Source: Gammaproteobacteria bacterium (GTDB lineage: Bacteria; Pseudomonadota; Gammaproteobacteria; Pseudomonadales; Azotimanducaceae). From it: 64,000 nt of DNA. The DNA is taken from positions 62,001 to 126,000 of the forward strand of contig JAPOVV010000038.1 in NCBI GenBank assembly GCA_026707945.1. The letters are read 5' to 3'. Positions 43,696 through 52,500 of the stretch are shown piece by piece (position 1 is the stretch's first letter; each line of letters opens with the position of its first letter). The notes under the pieces were generated by a model. The model was not told the DNA's origin, did no database searches, and worked only from the letters and a program-made list of their open reading frames with translations. Made by a program: the position numbers and the translations under genes.

Positions 43696-44190
43696 TCAAA
43701 AAATGATGCTTACAGCTCCGTGCCAGGCGAGATCCTCGAGGTCTAGTGTTGCGCGGCGAAAAGCGATTTTCAAATCCTGCCCGTCCTTCCTCAACACGTA
43801 TTTGATGGAACCAACATAAGGGGCTCCTTCACCACTGCGAAATCGATAGACGAGGATATTCGCGAATACGGTCAGTTCACGGCTTTCGCTTTCGGCTAGC
43901 CGCACATTCGAAATGAATCTGCGAGTTCTAGACAAAGGGTGCTCGCGATGTGAATGCTGACTCAGCAATCGTGTTACTCTCGCCCGAAGCCGAGAAATAT
44001 CGTCGTTGATAAAAACTAGATCTAGATTCGGGTCTGCTTCTGGAAGGTCTGTAGTCGGGACAACGTACCTAGCGTCCTCTGTAAATAGATCGAGCCATTC
44101 GTTCAGCTTCCAGTCGTCCAATAGTGCTGCCTCGTCGTATAGAAATTGTTCGACCTGCTGTTGCAACGTAGGACTTTCATTGATGGTCAT
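43696..44190 (-). CDS. Aromatic-ring-hydroxylating dioxygenase, beta subunit
   Basis: A 164-residue small subunit with the cone-shaped NTF2-like fold; it supports the alpha subunit. Typical segments are VEQFLYDEAALLDDWKLNEWLDLFTEDARYVVP, SQHSHREHP and SNVRL, and a closing HGAVSIIF. It is 60 bases downstream of the alpha-subunit gene. The alpha/beta pair is the terminal oxygenase of a Rieske-type three-component enzyme. No ferredoxin or reductase gene is in the window. The TRAP genes upstream probably import the substrate acid. The ring substrate (benzoate, salicylate, naphthoate-like or other) cannot be read out. Confidence 0.9.
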   Translation of the reverse strand: MTINESPTLQQQVEQFLYDEAALLDDWKLNEWLDLFTEDARYVVPTTDLPEADPNLDLVFINDDISRLRARVTRLLSQHSHREHPLSRTRRFISNVRLAESESRELTVFANILVYRFRSGEGAPYVGSIKYVLRKDGQDLKIAFRRATLDLEDLAWHGAVSIIF

Positions 44191-44250
44191 GATTCGTCTG
44201 ATCGACCGTTTTTCTGCTCTATTCGTTATGAATTCTGATGTCAGTTGCTT

Positions 44251-45543
44251 CTAGTTCCGCCGCCCGCTTTGGGCATGGCTCATATCCTCGAATTGCATTT
44301 GTGCAAGCCATTGTCGCCAAAAGGTGCGCATCTGTAATTCGTCAGTAGTCGCGGGTGCGCGTTTGTGCATACCGCGAGAGACATCGGACCATGCCACTTC
44401 GATTGCACTGATGCCAGCTTGGCAAGATTCGAGCGCTTCGACGTCGTCCGGGGTGGCAAACCCCCCTGGACCAAGAAAGGTAAGGTAACTACTAAGCCTT
44501 ACTTTCAATCTATCACCGGACTCTTCGCGAGGAACCAGCTGCCATGCCGTTACGTCCATACTGTTCGCGTTTAGAGGTTCAATGGATCGAATTGAGACGG
44601 CAACGAAGTCTAAGATGAGCAGATTCGGATAAATTAGCAGGTTGCGCGAGGTATCGGCGATCAGACGCGTGCGCTCTTCTCCGTATTTCGCTTGTAGTCG
44701 TTGCCGAACGCGTGCGATTTCATCGCGTGCACTCTCGCCAAAAATTGGATGCCAGTGGGCGACAGGGCGACCATTGACAGGTGCGTTTTCTACGACGCAG
44801 TGCCCATTTCCTAGGGCTCTAACGACGCCTGGCGGTCGTGACTCTAGCGAGCTTCCAATGTCATCGGTGCCGAATTCAGTAACGTATTTCACATAGGTTT
44901 GATGCGTCGAATTTAGATGGTATGAATCGAGGCTGTTTTCAACGAGCATCTTCCAATTCGCCTTGATTCGGTATTTAGTTGATCCGGAGATCACCTTCAT
45001 TCCTTCCTCGGCTTGATCTACGATCAGATCAAGGTACGGTTTCGCGTTGCCAAGGTAGGTAACAAGGTCTTCGACACGTGGATCGAAGCTGACGAAGTAA
45101 AACCCGCGATAGCTATCGATCTTTGGTGGCTGTTTTAGTTCTAGTTCGTCGCGGTCGAAGTTTGGTCCATATGCATCTTCACCGGGCACACCGACGAGCT
45201 GTCCTTTTGTATTGAACGACCAACCATGGTAGAAGCACCTTAGTGTACGAGTATTACCTTCGTACTCGCGACAAACTAGGGATCCGCGATGAGGACAGGA
45301 ATTGAGGAATACACGTACGACGTCGTCGGTTCCGCGATTGAAGATTAGCGGCCTACCTGCCACGGTCCGACGTCGAAAGTCGCCAGCTGTTTCAACTTCT
45401 GATTCGTGCCCCACATATAGCCAGCATCGATTGAAGATTCGGGCTTGTTCCTGTTTGAATACTTCCGTGGACCGCATCAATGAACGATGGACTCTAAATA
45501 CTCCTCGTTCGCGGTTATCGACGATCAGTTCGTTAACGTTCAT
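44251..45543 (-). CDS. Aromatic-ring-hydroxylating dioxygenase, alpha subunit (Rieske)
   Basis: A 430-residue catalytic subunit. The Rieske [2Fe-2S] ligands are C83-P-H85 and C103-F-Y-H106 (CPHRG and CFYHGW). The mononuclear iron site is in ENSLDSYHLNSTH, with Asp206, His209 and His214, and a distal Asp is near DDVEALE. The N terminus RVHRSLMRSTEVFKQE is common to the family. It uses O2 and electrons from a reductase chain to dihydroxylate an aromatic ring. It lies 105 bases downstream of dctM and 60 upstream of the beta subunit, so the operon links uptake and first attack. A relaxed search would be needed to place it among benzoate, salicylate or other types. Confidence 0.92.
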   Translation of the reverse strand: MNVNELIVDNRERGVFRVHRSLMRSTEVFKQEQARIFNRCWLYVGHESEVETAGDFRRRTVAGRPLIFNRGTDDVVRVFLNSCPHRGSLVCREYEGNTRTLRCFYHGWSFNTKGQLVGVPGEDAYGPNFDRDELELKQPPKIDSYRGFYFVSFDPRVEDLVTYLGNAKPYLDLIVDQAEEGMKVISGSTKYRIKANWKMLVENSLDSYHLNSTHQTYVKYVTEFGTDDIGSSLESRPPGVVRALGNGHCVVENAPVNGRPVAHWHPIFGESARDEIARVRQRLQAKYGEERTRLIADTSRNLLIYPNLLILDFVAVSIRSIEPLNANSMDVTAWQLVPREESGDRLKVRLSSYLTFLGPGGFATPDDVEALESCQAGISAIEVAWSDVSRGMHKRAPATTDELQMRTFWRQWLAQMQFEDMSHAQSGRRN

Positions 45544-45648
45544 GTTATGTGTCCTCTAACAAACCCTTCGCGTTGTCACTAAGCCCCCTAGGAGCTAATC
45601 GCGGCTTGTGAATACCACTGGTACATTGCATGGCAGCGCGTTCCTACG

Positions 45649-46965
45649 CTACACCAATCGAACTAACCAGAGGCAGACTATCGGTGCAAACAGAATGAGA
45701 GCCAATAGGAGGAATCCGCTTATCAGGAAGGGGATCGTACCTCTGAACGATTCAACCAGAGAGACTTCTTGTGCGAGCGAGTTGATCGTGTAGACATTCA
45801 ACCCAATCGGTGGCGTGATTAACCCTATTTCAACGATGATCACCGCCATCACGCCAAACCAGATTGCGATTTCCTCCTCTGTGTATCCAAGCTCGAGACC
45901 GGTTACGAGCGGGAAAAAGACGGGCACCGTCAGCAGAATCATTGCGAGACTGTCCATCACGCAACCGAGCAGGAGATAGATCAGCAGGATACCTATTAAG
46001 ATCACCATCGGCGAGAGACCCGAATTCGCGAAGGCGTCGGTCAGGGACGCTGGAATTTGCGATAAGGCGAGAAAAGAATTGAATGTCTCCGCGCCGATTA
46101 AGATGAGGAAGATCATCCCGGTCGCACGCGCCGTCTCGAGAACACTGGCTTTTAAGGTCGACCAATTTAAGCGACGCGCAACAAGCGCAACCAATGCCAC
46201 ACCAGCGGCACCGATGGCTGCCGCCTCAGTCGGCGTGAATACACCAAAATATATGCCGCCAATCACCGCGAGAAATATCGATACGACTGGCCATGCTCTA
46301 CTCATTTGAAGCAACCGTTCGCTCCACGGCACGATTGGCGCTGCAGGACCTTCTTTAGGATTAAATTTCACGTAAAGGGCGATTGCCGCCCAGTAGCCGA
46401 AAGTTGCGATAACACCGGGAACTAGCCCGGCGATGAATAGCTTTCCTACCGATTGTTCGGTAATCACGGCGTAGATAACGAGAATGATCGAAGGTGGGAA
46501 GAGGATGCCTAATGTGCCACCCGCAGCTAACGTTCCGGTTGCGAGCGCACCGGAATAACCATTTCTTCTCATTTCCGGCAGTGCCACGGATGCCATCGTC
46601 GCCCCAGTCGCAATTGACGAACCGCAAACGGCGCTGAAACCTGCGCACCCTCCGATGGTGGCGATCGCCAGCCCACCTCGACGGTGACCAATACAAGCCC
46701 GTGCGGCGTCGAAGAGCTGACGGCTAAGCCCTGCGTGCGTAGCGAGCTGACCCATCAAGAGGAATAACGGCAATACGGACAGCGTGTAGCTTGATACTCG
46801 ACCGAACGGTGCAGTATTTAGTAAATTGAGAAAAGCAGACCAACCTGCAAATGAAGCGAAACCGAACCCACCGACAAGAAACATGGCGACGGCGACCGGC
46901 ATGCGTAACGCAACAAGAAGCAGGCAGACCCCGAATAGGAGCGCACCATACTCTACGTTCGTCAT
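45649..46965 (-). CDS. dctM: TRAP transporter large permease (DctM)
   Basis: A 438-residue inner-membrane permease with about 12 membrane segments. It contains FLLMGQLATHAGLSRQLFDAA, the CAGFSAVCGSSIATGATM segment and GILFPPSIILVIYAVIT, then DSLAMILLTVPVFFPL and IVEIGLITPPIGLNVYTI, all standard for DctM. It works with DctQ and DctP, driven by the sodium gradient in the family. The start overlaps dctQ by 4 bases (ATGA). It is followed after about 100 bases by the dioxygenase genes. Confidence 0.95.
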   Translation of the reverse strand: MTNVEYGALLFGVCLLLVALRMPVAVAMFLVGGFGFASFAGWSAFLNLLNTAPFGRVSSYTLSVLPLFLLMGQLATHAGLSRQLFDAARACIGHRRGGLAIATIGGCAGFSAVCGSSIATGATMASVALPEMRRNGYSGALATGTLAAGGTLGILFPPSIILVIYAVITEQSVGKLFIAGLVPGVIATFGYWAAIALYVKFNPKEGPAAPIVPWSERLLQMSRAWPVVSIFLAVIGGIYFGVFTPTEAAAIGAAGVALVALVARRLNWSTLKASVLETARATGMIFLILIGAETFNSFLALSQIPASLTDAFANSGLSPMVILIGILLIYLLLGCVMDSLAMILLTVPVFFPLVTGLELGYTEEEIAIWFGVMAVIIVEIGLITPPIGLNVYTINSLAQEVSLVESFRGTIPFLISGFLLLALILFAPIVCLWLVRLV

Positions 46966-47516
46966 GAACGGAGCGCGCTAAAGTGCCGTTTCGCCACGAC
47001 TACACAAACAGCTGTCAATAACACGGCAGCTATCACTGCGCCGAAGTAGGCGAAATGAATAGGGATTCCTAAATAGAGCGTCGTTTCACCGTCTTCGAAC
47101 TTCCTCAGTCCGCCTACGAACAAGCGCCAAGTGATCAATCCCGCCATGATGGTAAACGCCAAGCCATGCAATGAATCCAAAATCGCTATTTGGCGAATCG
47201 TCAGCCGACTGGTGAAGAAGTCAACGACGATGTTCGCGCTTGTTACATGACAGTAAGGAAAGAAGGCGAATACGACGATGGCACAGGCAATTTCTGTTAG
47301 CTCATAGTCCCCGGGAATCGGAGTATTGAATATGTAGCGTCCGGTGATGCTTATGACGGTCAAGGTCATAACTGCAATCAATACGATGCCGCCGGCAATG
47401 GCGAACAAGTACGAAAGCCATTCGATACCGTCAGCTAATCGCTCACCTAACGATCGATCTCTCTGAGGCGGAGGCCAAGGTAGGTTCGGATGAACCGAGT
47501 TATCGTTTTCATCCAT
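46962..47516 (-). CDS. dctQ: TRAP transporter small permease (DctQ)
   Basis: A 184-residue membrane protein with four hydrophobic segments. The segment TVISITGRYIFNTPIPGDYELTEIACAIVVF is a conserved DctQ signature. The N-terminal 35 residues are hydrophilic (WPPPQRDRSLGERLADGIEWL), longer than usual. It overlaps dctP by 8 bases and dctM by 4, so the three are coupled. Confidence 0.95.
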   Translation of the reverse strand: MDENDNSVHPNLPWPPPQRDRSLGERLADGIEWLSYLFAIAGGIVLIAVMTLTVISITGRYIFNTPIPGDYELTEIACAIVVFAFFPYCHVTSANIVVDFFTSRLTIRQIAILDSLHGLAFTIMAGLITWRLFVGGLRKFEDGETTLYLGIPIHFAYFGAVIAAVLLTAVCVVVAKRHFSALRS

Positions 47517-48543
47517 CGCTGTAATTGGCTACTAGGGCTCTTGCATCCTCGAGCAGTTTCTCACCGTCAAATCCCATTGCAGTGACCTTAGTTATCCAGC
47601 GCTGAATCACGGTAGCCGTGGCGTCTTCCCAACGCGCTCGTTCTGAGTAGGAAAGAGACAAGATTTCGTGTCCTCGAGTCTCCGCGATTTCTCGACCTAT
47701 CAGTTCGTCCGCTTGCCAAATTCGTCCGAGTCGTTTCGCCAACTCTATGCCCGTCGTCCGATTTAAGATCTGCTGGATTTCACTAGGCAGTTCGTCGTAT
47801 CGCTTCTTGTTCATTGTCAGTACAAAAGGAGTGCAGCACAGTCCTGCTTCGGTGTGATACTTGGTCACCTCATGCAATCGAAATGGACGCATGATGGTCC
47901 AGGGAAGCCATGCTGCGTCTACAACACCACGTGCGAGCGCTTCATAGGTCTGGGGAACGGGCATTCCGACCGGCATAGCGCCTAGTGATTCAAGCATCTC
48001 GGCGCTGATCTGCGATGACGTACGCACTTTCATCCCTTTGAGGTCGTTAAGACTAGTGACCTTTTGTGCGACAGTGTGTAGATGGGCTGGCGCTGCGGCA
48101 TGGAATACCAGTGGGTGCGTATCTGAATACTCGTCGAGCATCCAATCCTCATAAAACTGCATCATGGCTACGCTCGTAGCTTCAGCATCGCCGCATACGA
48201 AAGGTAACTCGAAGACTTCCGTAAGTGGAAATCGACCAGGCGTATAGCCTTGTACCGTCCAAATGATGTCGACTACGCCATCTCGGGCTTGCCCGTAGAG
48301 ATCTGCGGGTCTGCCACCGAGTTGCATTGCAGGAAAGATCTGAACTGTGACGCGGTCCTGAGAAATGTCCTTAATCTGTGCCGCCCAGGGAATCAGAAAA
48401 TCACGGACTACGATCGCGTTGGGCGAGTTGAACGTGTGTAGACGCAGTGTAATCTGTTCGGTATTGGCACTAACAGAAAGAGCGCAAAACAAAATCGTGG
48501 CAATCGCGAGCTTCTCACATATCCTCGGTAATCGCACGTTCAT
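47509..48543 (-). CDS. dctP: TRAP transporter solute-binding protein (DctP)
   Basis: A 344-residue periplasmic protein with a signal peptide (LAIATILFCALSVSA). The mature part has QITLRLHTFNSP, PWAAQIKDISQDRVTVQIFPAMQLGG, a segment VDIIWTVQGYTPGRFPLTEVFELPF, LKGMKVRT and GVVDAAWLPW. Its conserved Arg (KVRTSSQ) would bind a substrate carboxylate. It is the first gene of the transport-dioxygenase unit. Which acid it binds is unknown; in dioxygenase clusters it is often an aromatic or alicyclic carboxylate. Confidence 0.93.
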   Translation of the reverse strand: MNVRLPRICEKLAIATILFCALSVSANTEQITLRLHTFNSPNAIVVRDFLIPWAAQIKDISQDRVTVQIFPAMQLGGRPADLYGQARDGVVDIIWTVQGYTPGRFPLTEVFELPFVCGDAEATSVAMMQFYEDWMLDEYSDTHPLVFHAAAPAHLHTVAQKVTSLNDLKGMKVRTSSQISAEMLESLGAMPVGMPVPQTYEALARGVVDAAWLPWTIMRPFRLHEVTKYHTEAGLCCTPFVLTMNKKRYDELPSEIQQILNRTTGIELAKRLGRIWQADELIGREIAETRGHEILSLSYSERARWEDATATVIQRWITKVTAMGFDGEKLLEDARALVANYSDG

Positions 48544-48824
48544 TTAGCCTACTAAATTCCTTGCGGGATTATCAGCGAAGCCATATTCGAGCTTGGATCG
48601 CTGGTAAGAAAGCGTATGCAGTTTGAGAGAGTATCTGATCAATGTGATGGAAACTCTCTGTCAAATTTGAAGGCGGCGCAACTATCGGAATAGATGGCGT
48701 CACTAGCTCGCTGAATCTATCTGAGAATCGTTGATTAATTTGCCTATAGTTAAGCGGCTCTAGATATCGAACTTTTGCAGGAAGGAACTGACAATAAATT
48801 GCGCGGATCATGGTCGAAGGAGAC

Positions 48825-49055
48825 ATGACGATGAAGTGGTCTGGATGTGCTGAAGTTGAGCAGACAGTAGGAAAGGTCAGTGGTGCTTGGGTATTCACTG
48901 GAACGCGAGTTCCACTGGCGGCACTTTACGAAAATCTAGCTTGTGGCGCGACTATTCACGACTTTGTCGAGTGGTTTCCCGGTGTGAGTGAGCAGCAGGT
49001 AAAAGCTGTACTCGCGCATGAAGCTATGTCACTAAAAAAGGCGCTGATAACTTGA
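48825..49055 (+). CDS. DUF433 family antitoxin-like protein
   Basis: A 76-residue protein of the DUF433 (VapB-like) type: GAWVFTGTRVPLAALYENLACGATIHDFVEWFPGVSEQQVKAVLAHEA is the conserved core, with a winged-helix-like part. The ATG at 48825 follows AAGGAG by two to four bases; alternatives at 48810 and 48831 are less likely. DUF433 genes are usually followed by a DUF5615 PIN-like partner, and here the next frame overlaps its stop as TTGA but is broken. It diverges from dctP. It may now be an orphan antitoxin. Confidence 0.85.
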   Translation: MTMKWSGCAEVEQTVGKVSGAWVFTGTRVPLAALYENLACGATIHDFVEWFPGVSEQQVKAVLAHEAMSLKKALIT

Positions 49056-49291
49056 AGGTGCTCTCCGATCAATGAACACCTGCGCCATTACGAGAACACC
49101 TTAACGTCCACGTCGTCGAGACATTGAGCGAGAAAGGCTGGTTTGAGAAAGACAATGGAAGCTTGCTGGACATAGCAGAGGGAGACGGTTATGTGGCCGG
49201 AGTTACTACGGACCAGAATCTCAGGTTCCAGCAGGGTATTTCGAATTGAAGAATTGGTTGAAATATTCAAACCAAAATCTGGTCCGAGTGA
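49052..49291 (+). pseudogene. DUF5615-type PIN-like toxin gene, inactivated by stop codons
   Basis: Translated from TTG at 49052 in the frame after DUF433, the product reads KVLSDQ, stop, TPAPLREHLNVHVVETL, then EKGW, DIAEGDGY and VTTDQNLRFQQ, stop, RIG, stop. This order matches DUF5615 PIN-like proteins (LFDQgTPAPLR, then GW..l.nGdLL, then VTTDQNLryQQnl..r.iai). The first stop (TGA at 49073-49075) sits where a Gly codon is expected, one base from GGA. Further stops at 49247 and 49259 end the frame early. The reading frame itself is otherwise intact, so decay looks recent. The conserved Asp in TTDQN is retained. Confidence 0.8.
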
Positions 49292-49529
49292 GGTTCTAGA
49301 CAGCCCGAGGTAGACGTACGCCGGTACTCGCGGACTAGATTTTGCGGCAACACTAGGTATTGATTGCGGGCACCGATGGTATGCTAGGACGGATACTCTC
49401 CTTCAATATGGTGCGTTTTACGTAAGTCAGCGGCGCTTTGACAGTCAAGTAAACCCAAATCAATGTCGAGCTCACCCTGACCTCACCGAATCGAACTATC
49501 ACGTTTCAGTCTTGAGTCTATTAACGATC
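49292..49529. other. Intergenic region before the large metzincin gene
   Basis: About 240 bases after the broken toxin gene. No gene, no repeat and no strong promoter match is seen. It must hold the promoter for the 5.4-kb gene that follows. Confidence 0.4.
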
Positions 49530-52500
49530 ATGTGGCGTATTTCCCTCGCACTGCTTATCGCGCTCACGGCGGCGCCCACGCTCGCGCAGTTTGAGCGGAC
49601 GCATGTCAACTTCACGTGTCCGTGTACTCTCAGCAGTACCGATGGGGAAACGGCAGAGATTAGTTTTGGACTCGTCAATCACACGGAGGAAGTTGTCCGC
49701 GATCTATATGCGACGCTAGCCATCGCGGGCGATAGGACTACGGAAACTGGCGAATCAGTCCAGCATGTCGCGTTAGTTGATACTCTCCGTGTGGTCGAAG
49801 TTATCACACCGGAGACGGAACTAGATGTACAGACCTACGAGATTGATTTAGGTGAGCTACCGGAAGGTTCGTTTTACTTTGAACTGCTGTTACACGAGAA
49901 CGAGACATACCACCAATACGGTAGCTTAGATTCAGTTTGGTTTCAAGGTGAACATCAAACGCCTGTTCAGACTTTAGATCTGATTGACGCGAATTACTTG
50001 ATTGATTCCGACGACGACGGCGTAGGAGATATCAATGAGAGACTAGAGGGAACAGATCCTGATGACGCGGAAAGCGTGCCACCGGTACCTGTCATTGATG
50101 TCTTGGTCCTACACGAAGAACATTCGTTTGAGCGCTACAACGTAGACGCAGAAACGTTCATTGGGCACGTGCTCGCAACGACCAATGACATGTACGACCA
50201 AAGTGATAGTCCCGTTCACTTACGTGCAGTTGGGGTTCTGGATGCAGACGATCTTCCCGAGATCGCGGGAGGCAACCCCCTCGACCGAGCTAGATTTCTT
50301 GAACTACTACGTGAATATCAAGCGGACGTTATCGTCGCATTTCGGGTTCATCTCAGCGGTGTATGTGGGTATGCCCTGTCGATCGGTGGACATGGCGACA
50401 AAGGCTTCCTGCACCCGAATGAACGATTCGCGTATACGGAGGTATTTCTCGACCCGCGTTGCAGCATTAGCGTGACGGCGCACGAACTTGGCCACCTAAT
50501 GGGGCTCGGGCATTCGTTTGAGCAGTTATCGACTGGTACGTACGTTTGGTCACGTGGACATGCGGTTCATGGTGAATTTGGCACGATCATGTCTTACGCC
50601 AGGGGCGTCTTTAGTGCAATTCGGGTAGACGTGTTTTCGAACCCGAGGTTGGATTGCCATGGCAAGCCCTGCGGTGTATTGCATACTGAACCCAATGATT
50701 CTGGCAGTGCCGATTCAGCCCTCTCGCTTAACGTTCTCAAATACCAGTTTGCCCGCACGTCGGCACCGGACCCGGAATTTGATTTCGACGGCGACGGTGT
50801 CGGAGCGGTTGACGATGCATTCCCGATCGATCCCACCGAATCAAACGATGCGGACGGAGACCTCTTCGGTGACAATCGCGACGCGTTTCCCAACGATCCG
50901 CTCGAGTGGTCGGATACAGACGGAGATGGCATTGGCGACAACGCGGATCCTGATATCGATGACGATGGCATTCTGAATCTTGATGATCCCGATCCATTCG
51001 ACGCGGCGCTCACACAATCGAAACTCATCAGCATCAGCAGCGAAGAAGAAGGAGACGAGTTTGGTTACTTTGCGGTACAGGTGAGTGACCTGGACGGCGA
51101 TGGGGTGCGGGACATTGCGGTATCTGCGCCTGGATCGGACTTCGGCGACGAGAAAGATGCGGGCAAGGTGTACGTTTTCTCGTTAGCAGAACTAGCGGAG
51201 CCGACCTCCTTGGAGAGTGCGACACCAGGGGCAAAAACCCTGTCGGACGTATTGGAGGAACCTGGTGCTTGGGTGCTCCATGGTCAGTCTCCAGGCGGAC
51301 GTCTAGGTCACCAGCTTGAGACATTGGAGCATGGCGATAACACAATGGAGCTCGTGTTACTGGCTGACGATGTTATCTACTTGATTGCGCTGAATGCTGA
51401 GACTTTATCTTCTTTTGATGCGGCGGACGGCACAGAGGATCGACAACTATTTGTCGAACACTGTGATGATGTTGATGGCTGCCTACGGGTTCAAAACGGC
51501 ACCAATCTTGTCATCACGGGTGTGGCGGCGACGGATGATCTTGACGACGATGGCCGGACTGATCTTGGCGTCATTGCGTACACGACCAACAGGCGACATG
51601 AGACGCTTGTTTATCTTCTGCCTCGAGCTACCCTGTCTGGCGAGGCCGGGGATACGATCTCGATCGCTGCCGTATTTGAAGACGAGACGTCCGTTTTTCG
51701 TCTCGCTACGCCGGGGATCAACGGACTGGCGGATTTGAAATATCTCGGCGGATCAGCGGAAGATACCTCAAACGACCTCGTTCTCGGTGTAGTTGGAAAT
51801 GCTGCTCCTGGACGAGTCTTTATTCTCAGTGGTGCGCAATTACAGTCGCTAACGGAGCATGATGCCGATGGGGATCGCCAAATCGACATTGATTCGTTGG
51901 TTTCCGCAACTGGCACCTTCCGCGTAAGCGATGTGGATGACGCGAATTTCGGGATCGGTCTCGATCCGATCACCGACATGGACGACGACGGACGTAATGA
52001 CCTGGTGGTGTGGGGTAGCCGGTTCCGAACTTTCGCGTTTACGACGACAGGATTGAGTCTGCATGACGAAAACGATTTAGTGACTGACGGATCAGTAGAG
52101 CTGGTGGGTAACTTCAGGAACTCGCCAGGTACGTGGCATTTGAACAACCTTTGGTTAGGAACACCAGCGTCCGGATCGACGGTCCTTCCCGCACTAAGCG
52201 GTGATTCGCTCGATTTGCTCGTCACGGCACGAACGCGATCCATGTTCATCGCCGAACTCGGTGATCTCGACTACCTGGATGACCCGACGGGTATGGACTT
52301 CAATGGTTACGTCAATTTACCGTTGCGTATCAGATATCCAGGCATATACGAGCTGCGCGTGCCGGTAGGACCCAAAGGGGACGCGGCGCTTGCTGGAGTG
52401 ACTACGTTGGGTGACCTTGATAGCGATAACAAACACGAACTCGCGTTCAGCGTCATCTCCGAGGATGTCAGAGGAACGTTCAGCACGATGTACTTGGTTT

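Noticed and set aside
48572..48898. Minus-strand frame of 108 codons
   Set aside because: It overlaps the DUF433 start and its ribosome site and has no coding character.
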